This document shows positions 7,239-15,868 of a stretch of DNA of 54,518 nucleotides, piece by piece. Position numbers and translations under genes: made by a program. The stretch's first letter is position 1, and every line of letters begins with the position of its first letter. Under the pieces are notes generated by a model. That model worked only from the letters and a program-made list of their open reading frames with translations. It ran no database searches and was not told the origin of the DNA. The stretch is from JASFYU01 sp045046905 (GTDB taxonomy: Bacteria; Bacteroidota; Bacteroidia; Flavobacteriales; Flavobacteriaceae): the NCBI GenBank assembly GCA_045046905.1, contig JASFYU010000091.1, positions 1-54,518 on the forward strand. Reading direction: 5' to 3'.

Positions 7239-8340
7239 TCAAGGCCTGCTATTCTCCCTACATATAAGCTTAAGCTTTTTTGGCGAAAATACTTCGGCCA
7301 TCATACACCGCGCACTTCCGCCTCCACATATTTCAATCGCACCTAAAGAACTATGTATTACTTCATTGCTCTTATTCGATTTCAATAAGCTTATCTGGTC
7401 CTAGAACTCATTATCATAAGCCAACTAGTATTATTTTCGAGAACCTGTAGCATATTTCCTGCTAAATCTTCTACTAGTCACATCATCACATTGGTGTGGT
7501 AAATAGACCGCCTCTCAACACCTACTGTTTGCATGCTGCCATAAACCACTGGTATATATTCAAAATCCTCAAAGAACTCGATGAATAGCTCTTCCTGAGT
7601 TCTATCAGAAAGCACGCAATAGGTTTTCTTGTTTACCCTATTCATCAAAATACTACCGTACCCTCAAGAAAGATTCTTTCTTTTTCGGTAGAGCCACAAT
7701 CTCTAATATTTTTGATGACAAATTTATCTTTTCTAATTTTTTCAAAACATCAACTCATCTCTCGTTTCTTCTATTCTCGGCGAACATAGGGTATATGGGG
7801 ACCGCGCCCACGTCATGAAAAGAGATCCAGTTAGTAGAAAAAATACTATTGCGAGCATCTGTATCTTTTGTGTCATCGACCACAATTACATTGACCCCCT
7901 TGTCTTTCAAGATAGAGACAAAAGCATCGTAGTCTTGTTCCACCTTGACATTGACATCTATTGAATCCTTTATACTTTCCTGAAAATAATTATTGATGGC
8001 GGTCTACTCATTCTCTCTAAAATTGACCGATCGAATCTTTAATAAGCTGAGTTCGACCTAAGATTTAATCTACAGAATACAAATAAAGGATACGATTTAA
8101 GATGGAAAATTTGAAGGAATATCTGGATATTTAAAAAGAATACATGATACGATTGTCTTTTATTTGCATTTCATTCGGATTTGATGATTTTTTCCACTTC
8201 TCGTCAATTGCACCAAATTAACCCCTTAGTTGTTTAGTCCCTCAAAAATTTGGCTTCGAATCGAATAAAAAATCATCTAAACTGTAAACAAAGATGAGGT
8301 CGAACTCAGGTTAATATGCTATTGGTAATGCATTCTCATC
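7239..8340 (-). pseudogene. ctlX: ctlX-type citrulline/arginine deiminase-like hydrolase, heavily decayed
   Basis: The minus-strand remnants are recognisable in order: TNSIL before the IS; KIRSVNFRENE-stop-TAINNYFQ after it; EQDYDAFVSILKDKGVNVI, VVDDTKD, NWISFHDVGAVPIYPMFAEN and RRNER-R-stop; FLEGT; NKKTYCVLSDRTQEELFIEF, FEDFEYIPVVYG, IYHTNVMM-stop; then, after an internal deletion of about 45 residues, AGNMLQVLENN; and finally IEICGGGSARCMMAEVF with the catalytic-Cys region. There are at least three stops and several frameshifts. The IS remnant at 8044-8312 interrupts codon 2 or so of the conserved TTNxIL-MIRPVNF start. It lies directly downstream of the DDAH-like gene, as in related flavobacteria as I recall them. 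Confidence 0.85.
8044..8312 (+). mobile_element. 269-bp nonautonomous remnant of the IS
   Basis: The left terminus is AAGCTGAGTTCGACCTAA (8044-8061) and the right terminus ends GAGGTCGAACTCAGGTT at 8312; they are inverted repeats. The first about 97 bases match the element at 1-97. The transposase start at 8102 (MENLKEYLDI) stops after ten codons, and the remaining interior is not coding. The flanks are AAT on both sides (8041-8043 and 8313-8315). Removing the element plus one AAT joins ATA-TTA-AAG and restores the ctlX frame SILKIRSVNF, which supports a 3-bp target duplication. Confidence 0.85.
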
Positions 8341-8343
8341 AAA

Positions 8344-9264
8344 TTAATTTTCTCTTTCAAGGGGCATTGTACTACATCGCAACAAGCCGCCTTGCTTGGA
8401 TATTTCAGCATACGAAATTTCTTCCACGATGAACCCTTGCTCTCTCAACCAAGCATTAAGCCGAATAAAATTGCATTCGGATACGATTACATCAGCGGTA
8501 ATAGAAAATACATTACAATTCATATGGTACATTTCATCTGCTGTAATCTCAAAAACATTTTCGCTACCAAAATGTGACACTAACCATTGGTATTCCTCTT
8601 CAATTAAAAAGCCATTTTTATGTATGAGGACTTTGCCTTTTCCTAGGGGCTGAAAACAACAGTCGAGATGAAGTGCATTTTCTCTAGGGTTGGTCAGAGA
8701 TTTTTTTAACTCGAAAGACTTGACGGTCTTATGGGGAAACTCTTTTTGTATATAGTCTACCCCTTTATTATTGGTCCTCGCAGTTATATAATCTGTATAG
8801 TCATGACCGGTATAGGTACCTATAAAAATATAGTCGTTCCAAGGCATAACATCACCGCCTTCAATATGCACTTCTTCAGGGGGGTACATAATGTTTTCTG
8901 GTGAAATATATTCCAATACATGCAATATCGCCTCAAACTCCTCTTCTCGATTCGGGAGTATATTGGCCTTTATCAATTTATCCTCGATCACAAAGGCAAT
9001 ATCTCTTGAAAAAATCTGATTACAAGCCTCTAAAACCTCGGGTCGAAAAACCTTAACTTGGTATTTTTCAAAAACGGAGGCAAAGGCATCCATTTCCTTG
9101 ACCATATCCGATTCCTTAGGATAGGTGCCCGCCATGATATGCTCCAAGGATTTTGGGTCGTATGCTTGTTCAGGTGCAGGCACAGGCCCTGAGCTTTCGG
9201 CCGTACCCAAAAGTACCGCCTTTAATCTAGAGGTTTCGTCCTTTACATTGAGGTGAAGCATCAT
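8344..9264 (-). CDS. Dimethylarginine dimethylaminohydrolase / arginine deiminase-family enzyme
   Basis: A guanidino-group-modifying enzyme with the pentein fold, likely hydrolysing dimethylarginine or a related guanidine substrate. Visible family residues are the early FSRDIAF (85-91), the acidic substrate loop EGGDVMPWND (135-144), His199-Leu-Asp in ALHLDCCFQPLG, and the catalytic Cys297 in GGLLRCSTMP at the C-terminus. At 306 residues it has normal length. The start MMLHLNVKD could use either Met. It lies between citrate synthase and the decayed ctlX, a second pentein-fold enzyme, so an arginine/citrulline catabolic pair may have been reduced to one member. The exact substrate is not resolvable. 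Confidence 0.85.
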   Translation of the reverse strand: MMLHLNVKDETSRLKAVLLGTAESSGPVPAPEQAYDPKSLEHIMAGTYPKESDMVKEMDAFASVFEKYQVKVFRPEVLEACNQIFSRDIAFVIEDKLIKANILPNREEEFEAILHVLEYISPENIMYPPEEVHIEGGDVMPWNDYIFIGTYTGHDYTDYITARTNNKGVDYIQKEFPHKTVKSFELKKSLTNPRENALHLDCCFQPLGKGKVLIHKNGFLIEEEYQWLVSHFGSENVFEITADEMYHMNCNVFSITADVIVSECNFIRLNAWLREQGFIVEEISYAEISKQGGLLRCSTMPLEREN

Positions 9265-9312
9265 CTAAGGTTTCAACAAATATAGGAAATAGGTTTTGCA
9301 CTAAACACACAA

Positions 9313-9340
9313 CCGCCTTTTCCAAAATTGGATAAGGCGG
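9313..9340 (-). terminator. Hairpin downstream of gltA
   Basis: On the minus strand CCGCCTT pairs with AAGGCGG, extended past one A-A mismatch by TCCAA/TTGGA around a tight loop. It lies 26 bp past the gltA stop. The following bases are T-rich (TTGTGTGTTT) but not a clean T tract, so termination is likely but could be partial. Confidence 0.6.
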
Positions 9341-9366
9341 CTGCGCTATATGCGTTGAATCTTAAT

Positions 9367-10650
9367 TTATCGTCTATTCAAGGGCACAAAAGGCCTAAGA
9401 GTCTCACCGATATAAACTTGTCTTGGGCGACCTATCGGCTCTTTGTTCAACCGCATTTCTCTCCATTGGGCTATCCAACCTGGCAACCTACCCAAGGCAA
9501 ACATAACCGTAAACATTTCTGTAGGTATGCCCAAAGCCCTATAAATAATACCTGAATAAAAATCAACATTCGGATATAGTTTTCTATCGACAAAATATTG
9601 ATCTTCCAAAGCTTCTTTGGCAAGACCTTTGGCGATATCAAGAATAGGGTCGTCAATACCTAAATCGGCCAGCACTTCCTCTGCCGCTTTTTTGATAATT
9701 AAAGCCCGAGGGTCAAAGTTCTTATAAACACGATGCCCAAAGCCCATTAATCGAAAAGGGTCTTCTTTATCCTTTGCCTTGGCCATAAACTTTTTTGTAT
9801 CACCCCCATCGGCTTCAATAGCCGCCAACATTTCAAGAACTGCTTGATTGGCACCGCCGTGCAATGGGCCCCACAATGCCGAAATACCTGCGGAAAGAGA
9901 AGCAAAAAGCCCTGCATGTGAGGACCCAACGATACGTACCGTCGAAGTCGAACAGTTTTGCTCATGGTCGGCATGCAAAATCAGAAGTTTATCCAAAGCA
10001 TCAATCACCAACTTGTTTTTCACATATTCGCTGTTCGGTTTTTTGAACATCATTTTATGAATATTCTCGACATAACCTAGATTAGCATCACCATAGTCTA
10101 ATGGTAGGCCTTTTTTCTTGCGATACGTCCAGGCTACCAATACCGGAAATTTTGCTATTATCCGAACAATGGTATGGTACATTTCTTTTTCAGAACTTAC
10201 ATTTACCGATTCTGGGTTAAATGCGATAAGTGCACTGGTAAGCGATGAAAGCACACCCATGGGGTGGGCCGATTTTGGAAAAGCATCTAATATCTTCTTC
10301 ATCTCTTCATCGACATGAGATTCTTCCTTTATATCATCATGAAAAGCTTCTAATTCTTCTTTGTTCGGTAATTCTCCGAAAATCAATAGATAGACTACCT
10401 CAAGAAAATCAGCTTTCTCGGCCAAATCCTCAATGGCATACCCTCTATATCTGAGTATTCCCTTTTCGCCGTCTAAAAAAGTAATCGCACTTTCACAAGA
10501 ACCTGTGTTTTTATACCCCGGATCAATCGTAATCATGCTGCTTGCCGAACGCAGTGTTTTTATATCAATGGCAAGTTCGTCTTCGGTTCCTTTAATTACA
10601 GGAAGTTCATATTTAATACCGTTGTATTCTAAAGTAGCTTTATCTGACAT
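9367..10650 (-). CDS. gltA: Citrate synthase
   Basis: Condenses acetyl-CoA and oxaloacetate to citrate at the entry of the TCA cycle. At 427 residues it is the type II, NADH-regulated size. Key regions are His226/His229 in LLILHADHEQNCSTSTVR, His264 in GPLHGGANQ (acid/base histidine), and His306 with the FDPRA motif (GFGHRVYKNFDPRA). The C-terminus ends IGRPRQVYIGETLRPFV as in Gram-negative enzymes. The 315-bp upstream gap suggests its own promoter, and the hairpin at 9313 closes the unit. Confidence 0.97.
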   Translation of the reverse strand: MSDKATLEYNGIKYELPVIKGTEDELAIDIKTLRSASSMITIDPGYKNTGSCESAITFLDGEKGILRYRGYAIEDLAEKADFLEVVYLLIFGELPNKEELEAFHDDIKEESHVDEEMKKILDAFPKSAHPMGVLSSLTSALIAFNPESVNVSSEKEMYHTIVRIIAKFPVLVAWTYRKKKGLPLDYGDANLGYVENIHKMMFKKPNSEYVKNKLVIDALDKLLILHADHEQNCSTSTVRIVGSSHAGLFASLSAGISALWGPLHGGANQAVLEMLAAIEADGGDTKKFMAKAKDKEDPFRLMGFGHRVYKNFDPRALIIKKAAEEVLADLGIDDPILDIAKGLAKEALEDQYFVDRKLYPNVDFYSGIIYRALGIPTEMFTVMFALGRLPGWIAQWREMRLNKEPIGRPRQVYIGETLRPFVPLNRR

Positions 10651-10965
10651 TCTAATGGTTTTCTTATTATCTATATAAAACTCGTCTTGAGTTATTATAA
10701 CTTACTGCAAAATCCTCTTCTGCACTCATGTTTTGTCTTTTTTTTTACGTCATAACCCTGCTATACAGTTTAAAAAGGCCTTATGAATACAAAGACTTTC
10801 TCAATGGCCACCTGAATCGCTTAAATTAAACACCTCAAGACAAACTCATATGGTAAATTTACAAAAAACGAAGCTTCTTAACAATTACATAAATTCATTT
10901 GTGGCATTATTAACAAATCTTTTTCGAGAGACTATACATTAGCTTACCCACTCCAATATCACCTT
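10651..10965. other. 315-bp intergenic region between glgA and gltA
   Basis: No coding frame is supported. It should carry the gltA promoter on the minus strand, but I find no full TAnnTTTG match. A GAAGCTTC palindrome lies near 10870. No clear terminator hairpin follows glgA. Confidence 0.45.
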
Positions 10966-12507
10966 TTAATCTTTAATGATATAGAGATGTTTATAATAGG
11001 CGTCGACCGATTTTTTCCAGGTAAAACGAATTTTCTTCGCATTGGATTGAATTTTTTTCCAGGTAGGCTTATCGTTCACAAAAATCTTCAAGACATCATC
11101 AAAAACAGCAATCATATTTTTAATTTTCTCATCATAGGTTTTCCCATCGAAGCTAAAACCCGTCTTCATATGTTCCACGGTATCTTTTAATCCTCCTGTA
11201 TTATGCACCAAACAAGGATTGCCGTTGCGCATGGCCAGCATTTGGCTAATACCACAAGGTTCAAAAAGACTCGGCATAAAATAAAGATCCGATTGTAAAT
11301 AAATAGAATCGATTAAATCCTCAGATTGACCATTGGTAAATATGAAATTTTTGTGATTGTAACTTATCTCACGAAAAAGTTCTTCGTAATCGGGCGCACC
11401 TGTACCCAAGAGCATAAAAATGCCGTCTATCTCCTTTAATTTATCCAAGATTTCGATAAAAGCTTCTGGTGAACGCTTAAAGAAATAAAATTTCTGCTCG
11501 GTCAGCCGAGCTACACTTGAAACAATAAATTTAGGGCGATTGTCAACATACTCCATAACTTTTTCGCCGGTGTGAGCCAAAAAATCTGCCTTATATTTTT
11601 TGGACTCATCCTGTAACCAACCGAAAAGTGCCTTGACCGTATTGCGATATAAAAATCCCTTTTCGGCTTCCCTAATATTGGTGTAATTTGACCCATTTAG
11701 TATTCCGAACAATTTTCCTTCATTGTCGGCCATCTGCAAATCTTTCTCCAAACTCTCGCCGCCGATAAATTCAGGAGGAAAACTAGGCAATAGTATATCT
11801 TCTTTATAGGATGGAGACACTGTATGTACGGCATCTGCCAAGCGTATTCCAACGGCCATTAGATTAATACAGTCCTGATATCTATAGTCCATCAGTTTTT
11901 TAGAATCGAAAGACACTTCAGGAAACCAATTGGCTACCGAGGAGTAATTATCGGCAAAAGGGCGTATACCCTGAATGGCCAAATTATGTATGGTATATAC
12001 ATACCGCATCTTTTTCAACGACCGGTATTTAGGATGATAGGTTTTCAAGAACAAAAGAAGGCTCGAATGCCAATCATGCATATGTACAATATCCAATTTT
12101 CCAAAAGCTTCTTTTTTGATAGCTTCGGCCACGGCTGCACAGAAAATAGTAAACTTTATGTTATCGGTATAAAAAGGCTCTTCGGGGTCATCATGATATA
12201 TATGACCTATCTTTCCTGCCTTGATTTCTGGATGATGAATTACATAATGAACTATGTTCCTGAATTCCTTTTTGGGTACTACCTCATAAAGTTCAGCAGT
12301 ATACAGAATACCCCTGAGCTTCAAATTAAGTTTGGTCTTCAAAATTCCTTTTTGATGTAATCTGGAATAGGAGGGTACAACAACGTGTACTTTATCTCCA
12401 CGTGCGGCAATTTCTCTGGGTACATCTCTGACCACATCGCCCATACCACCTGCTTTACAATCTAAAATGGCATCATTCTCGGCTGCCACAAAAAGGAAAT
12501 TGTTCAT
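10966..12507 (-). CDS. glgA: Glycogen (starch) synthase, GT5 family
   Basis: Transfers glucose from an ADP- or UDP-glucose donor to alpha-1,4-glucan. It is a GT-B enzyme with two Rossmann lobes. The N-terminal K-x-G-G donor motif is KAGGMGDVV (18-26). HMHDWHSSL and YTIHNLAIQG follow as in GT5 synthases, and the C-terminal donor site is SLFEPCGISQM with NTGGLKDTVEH. At 513 residues it is a little longer than the bacterial norm of about 480. It is separated from eno by a strong terminator, so it is likely transcribed from within 12508-12596. No glycogen branching or pyrophosphorylase gene is nearby. Confidence 0.92.
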   Translation of the reverse strand: MNNFLFVAAENDAILDCKAGGMGDVVRDVPREIAARGDKVHVVVPSYSRLHQKGILKTKLNLKLRGILYTAELYEVVPKKEFRNIVHYVIHHPEIKAGKIGHIYHDDPEEPFYTDNIKFTIFCAAVAEAIKKEAFGKLDIVHMHDWHSSLLLFLKTYHPKYRSLKKMRYVYTIHNLAIQGIRPFADNYSSVANWFPEVSFDSKKLMDYRYQDCINLMAVGIRLADAVHTVSPSYKEDILLPSFPPEFIGGESLEKDLQMADNEGKLFGILNGSNYTNIREAEKGFLYRNTVKALFGWLQDESKKYKADFLAHTGEKVMEYVDNRPKFIVSSVARLTEQKFYFFKRSPEAFIEILDKLKEIDGIFMLLGTGAPDYEELFREISYNHKNFIFTNGQSEDLIDSIYLQSDLYFMPSLFEPCGISQMLAMRNGNPCLVHNTGGLKDTVEHMKTGFSFDGKTYDEKIKNMIAVFDDVLKIFVNDKPTWKKIQSNAKKIRFTWKKSVDAYYKHLYIIKD

Positions 12508-12596
12508 TTAATCAAAATTAATCGTCGGTTATTTCACAGGCAAAAGATACTTATTTATAATAAGTAAAATAATGACGACCCTCATAAAATACAAAG

Positions 12597-12627
12597 AAAA
12601 AGCCTTCTAAATTCAAGAAGGCTTTTT
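12597..12627 (-). terminator. Bidirectional intrinsic terminator after eno
   Basis: AAAAAGCCTTCT pairs perfectly with AGAAGGCTTTTT around a short loop, giving a T run on both strands. It lies 24 bp after the eno stop and 90 bp before the glgA start, so it separates the two genes. Confidence 0.9.
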
Positions 12628-12650
12628 ATAAGTCAAAAAAAAACTTGATT

Positions 12651-13943
12651 TTATTTTATTTTGAAGGCCTTCTCCCGTGGGTAATAGGCCATACTGCCCA
12701 ATTCTTCCTCAATACGAAGTAATTGGTTGTATTTTGCCATACGATCAGAACGTGATGCAGAGCCTGTTTTTATTTGTCCCGTATTCAAAGCCACAGCCAA
12801 ATCTGCAATGGTATTATCTTCAGTCTCACCTGAACGGTGCGACATTACCGAGGTATACCCAGCATTCTTGGCCATATTCACGGCAGAAATAGTTTCGGTC
12901 AGGGTACCTATTTGATTTACTTTAATCAAGATAGAATTTGCGATACCATTTTTAATTCCTTTAGAAAGACGTTCGACATTGGTAACGAACAAATCATCAC
13001 CCACCAATTGAACTTTATCGCCGATTTTTTCGGTCAATGTCTTCCAACCGTCCCAGTCGTTCTCATCCATTCCATCTTCAATGGAAATAATAGGATAGTT
13101 CTCACTTAAATCAGCTAAATATTGAGCTTGCTCATCAGATGTTCTAACAACTCCTTTATCACCTTCAAATTTGGTGTAATCGTATTTGCCATCAACAAAA
13201 AACTCAGCTGCTGCACAGTCTAACGCAATCATTACATCATCACCTAATGTATAGCCCGCATTCTTAACTGCTACAGCAATAGTATCCAAAGCATCTTCGG
13301 TACCACCCGCTAAATTCGGAGCAAAACCACCCTCATCACCAACAGCCGTACTAAGACCCCTATCGTGCAATACTTTCTTGAGGTTATGGAAAATTTCAGT
13401 ACCCATTTGCATGGCATGAGAAAAGCTCTTTGCCTTCACAGGCATGACCATAAATTCTTGAAAAGCAATGGGTGCATCGGAATGTGAACCACCATTGATA
13501 ATATTCATCATCGGAACCGGTAAAGTGTTAGCACTTACACCACCGATATATCTGTATAAAGGAAGACCCAGTTCATTAGCTGCGGCTTTTGCAGCTGCCA
13601 ATGAAACGCCCAGAATCGCATTGGCCCCTAATTTTGATTTGTTTGGGGTACCATCGAGGTCAATCATAGTCTGATCGATAAGATTTTGTTCAAAAACTGA
13701 CATTCCCAAGATTCTTTCTGCGATAATGGTATTTACATTAGTAACCGCCTTCATAACTCCTTTGCCCATATAAGCATCACCACCATCGCGTAATTCGACT
13801 GCCTCATGCTCTCCTGTCGAAGCTCCTGAAGGCACCGCTGCCCTTCCCATTATCCCATTCTCGGTAACCACATCAACCTCTACCGTAGGGTTACCTCTTG
13901 AATCTAAAATTTGTCTTGCGTGAACACTAAGAATAATACTCAT
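12651..13943 (-). CDS. eno: Enolase
   Basis: Dehydrates 2-phosphoglycerate to phosphoenolpyruvate in glycolysis, and works in reverse in gluconeogenesis. It is a full-length 430 residues. The N-terminal RQILDSRGNPTVEVDV, the metal and catalytic regions AVGDEGGFAPN, ALDCAA, ISIEDGMDENDW and LVGDDLFVTN, and the C-terminal loop SHRSGETEDNTIADLAV are all intact. It follows carA with a 143-bp gap containing a candidate promoter and ends at the terminator 12597-12627. Confidence 0.98.
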   Translation of the reverse strand: MSIILSVHARQILDSRGNPTVEVDVVTENGIMGRAAVPSGASTGEHEAVELRDGGDAYMGKGVMKAVTNVNTIIAERILGMSVFEQNLIDQTMIDLDGTPNKSKLGANAILGVSLAAAKAAANELGLPLYRYIGGVSANTLPVPMMNIINGGSHSDAPIAFQEFMVMPVKAKSFSHAMQMGTEIFHNLKKVLHDRGLSTAVGDEGGFAPNLAGGTEDALDTIAVAVKNAGYTLGDDVMIALDCAAAEFFVDGKYDYTKFEGDKGVVRTSDEQAQYLADLSENYPIISIEDGMDENDWDGWKTLTEKIGDKVQLVGDDLFVTNVERLSKGIKNGIANSILIKVNQIGTLTETISAVNMAKNAGYTSVMSHRSGETEDNTIADLAVALNTGQIKTGSASRSDRMAKYNQLLRIEEELGSMAYYPREKAFKIK

Positions 13944-13987
13944 TTACTATAATTTTATTAATTAGGATTGAATTTTTTAAAGGAACA

Positions 13988-13995
13988 CAAATATA
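13988..13995 (-). promoter_or_regulatory. Candidate -7 box for eno
   Basis: TATATTTG on the minus strand matches the Bacteroidota TAnnTTTG consensus. It would start transcription near 13981, leaving a leader of about 38 bases. No clear -33 TTTG is seen at the expected distance, so the call rests on one box. Confidence 0.35.
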
Positions 13996-14086
13996 CAAAA
14001 TGACCTTTTAATTAGTTGTCGATCAAGTGATATTGGTACGGAAATAACATAATCTTAAACTAGGACATCGAAATTTCGGAAACCGA

Positions 14087-15184
14087 CTAGATCATCTCGA
14101 AAAACTGATCAAATAGATAATCGGCATCATGAGGCCCTGGGCTTGCTTCAGGGTGGTATTGTACCGAAAATACGTCTCTATTCTTCATTCGAATTCCGGC
14201 CACAGTATTATCATTCAAATGCACATGGGTGATTTCTAGATTTTGATTTGCTTCGGTTTCCTCTCTATTGATTGCAAAACCATGGTTTTGGGAAGTAATT
14301 TCACCCTTGCCAGTGAGCAAGTTCATAATGGGGTGGTTAATTCCTCTATGACCATTATGCATTTTATAGGTAGAAACACCATTTGCCAAAGCAATGATTT
14401 GATGCCCTAAACAAATACCGAATACCGGCTTATTGCTGGCAATCATATTCCTTGCCGTTTCGACAGCCTCAACCAAGGGTTCTGGATCACCCGGACCATT
14501 AGAGATAAAATAGGCATCAGGTTCCCAAGCCTTCATGTCCTCAAAGGAAGCGTTGAAAGGAAATACTTTGATATAAGCATCTCTTTTGACCAAATTCCTA
14601 AGTATATTCTTTTTGATACCTATATCAAGGACAGCTATCTTAGTGGTTGAATTTTCATTACCAAAAAAATAAGGTTCTTTGGTCGAAACTTTCGATGCCA
14701 GCTCCAAGCCTTTCATACTGGGGACATCAGCCAACTTATTCTTCAATTCTTCTACATTGTCTACATCGGTCGAAATTACCGCATTCATGGCGCCATTGTC
14801 ACGTATATAGGCTACCAATGCCCGGGTATCTATATCAGATATTCCGAAAAGATTATTTTTATCTAAAAAATCGTAAAGATTTGCATCGGCACTAGGCCTT
14901 GAATAATTATAGCTGAAGTTTTTACATATCAAACCTGCAATCTTCACCGATTCCGATTCAACTTCCCCTTCATTTGTACCATAATTACCAATATGGGCAT
15001 TCGTAGTTACCATCAACTGTCCATAATACGACGGATCCGTGAATATTTCTTGATAGCCGGTCATACCCGTATTAAAACAAACCTCGCCAAAGGCAATACC
15101 TTGCTTATCCCCAATCGCTTTGCCATGGAAAATTGTTCCATCGGCTAACACCAGTATAGCTCTTTTCCTTGATTGATATTTCAT
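14087..15184 (-). CDS. carA: Carbamoyl-phosphate synthase small subunit (glutamine amidotransferase)
   Basis: Provides ammonia from glutamine to the CarB subunit for arginine and pyrimidine synthesis. The N-terminal CarA domain (FGEVCFNTGMTGYQEIFTDPSY) is followed by a class I glutamine amidotransferase domain with nucleophile Cys258 in FGICLGHQI and the His344/Glu346 pair in QYHPEASPGPHD. At 365 residues it has the normal length. carB is not in the window. It follows rplQ across a strong terminator, so it is probably transcribed separately. Confidence 0.97.
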   Translation of the reverse strand: MKYQSRKRAILVLADGTIFHGKAIGDKQGIAFGEVCFNTGMTGYQEIFTDPSYYGQLMVTTNAHIGNYGTNEGEVESESVKIAGLICKNFSYNYSRPSADANLYDFLDKNNLFGISDIDTRALVAYIRDNGAMNAVISTDVDNVEELKNKLADVPSMKGLELASKVSTKEPYFFGNENSTTKIAVLDIGIKKNILRNLVKRDAYIKVFPFNASFEDMKAWEPDAYFISNGPGDPEPLVEAVETARNMIASNKPVFGICLGHQIIALANGVSTYKMHNGHRGINHPIMNLLTGKGEITSQNHGFAINREETEANQNLEITHVHLNDNTVAGIRMKNRDVFSVQYHPEASPGPHDADYLFDQFFEMI

Positions 15185-15224
15185 GTGCTATTTAAGAATT
15201 AAAAAGTTTAGCAAATAAACATAA

Positions 15225-15256
15225 AAAAAGGACAAACTATAAAGTTTATCCTTTTT
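15225..15256 (-). terminator. Intrinsic terminator after rplQ
   Basis: On the minus strand AAAAAGGATAAACT pairs with AGTTTGTCCTTTTT (one T-G wobble) around a 4-base loop and is followed by a T tract. It lies 24 bp past the rplQ stop and closes the ribosomal supercluster. Confidence 0.88.
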
Positions 15257-15280
15257 GAAATATTATTACATATTAACATT

Positions 15281-15814
15281 TTACTCTTCTGAGTCATCTG
15301 CTTTAACTTGAGTATCAGTCTGAGAATCTGTTTTGACATCTGAAACGGCAATAGGTGGAGTCTCGCTTTTTGAACCACTACCCCTTCTACTTCTCCTAGT
15401 AGATTTCTTCTTGGGTTTGTCTGCATTATAAATCTCGTTAAAATCTACGAGCTCTATCATCGCCATATCAGCATTATCTCCTAAACGGTTACCTAATTTA
15501 ATGATTCGCGTGTATCCTCCTGGACGATCACCGATCTTTTCAGAAACCACACTGAACAACTCGGTTATGGCATATTTATCTCTAAGGTTCCTAAATACGA
15601 TACGCCTGTTATGAGTACCCTTTTCAGTAGTTAGGTTATTTTCAGCTTTTGATTTTGTAATCAAAGGTTCAACAAATTGTTTTAAAGCCTTTGCTTTTGC
15701 AACCGTTGTATTAATGCGTTTATGCTCAATCAAGGAACAGGCCATATTTGCCAACATAGCTTTTCTATGAGCCGTCTTTCTTCCTAAATGATTGACTTTT
15801 TTACCGTGTCTCAT
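15281..15814 (-). CDS. rplQ: 50S ribosomal protein L17
   Basis: Large-subunit protein near the exit tunnel. The core (MRHGKKVNHLGRKTAHRKAM… to about residue 125) is standard. A Lys/Arg- then Asp/Glu/Ser/Thr-rich tail of about 50 residues (KKKSTRRSRRGSGSKSE…KADDSEE) follows, typical of Bacteroidota L17. It is the last gene of the cluster, 54 bp after rpoA, with a terminator immediately beyond. Confidence 0.97.
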   Translation of the reverse strand: MRHGKKVNHLGRKTAHRKAMLANMACSLIEHKRINTTVAKAKALKQFVEPLITKSKAENNLTTEKGTHNRRIVFRNLRDKYAITELFSVVSEKIGDRPGGYTRIIKLGNRLGDNADMAMIELVDFNEIYNADKPKKKSTRRSRRGSGSKSETPPIAVSDVKTDSQTDTQVKADDSEE

Positions 15815-15868
15815 TTCTTTTTGTTATTTTCTTCCTTATCTGGGATTTTCCCTTCCAACAGAAGTAAA

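Noticed and set aside
98..8043. An 8-kb composite transposon or invertible segment bounded by inverted IS copies
   Set aside because: The right copy has matching AAT flanks and splits one gene (ctlX) whose halves lie on both sides, so it is an independent insertion that has not recombined. The left copy likewise lies inside its own host gene. argS within the segment is a core gene.
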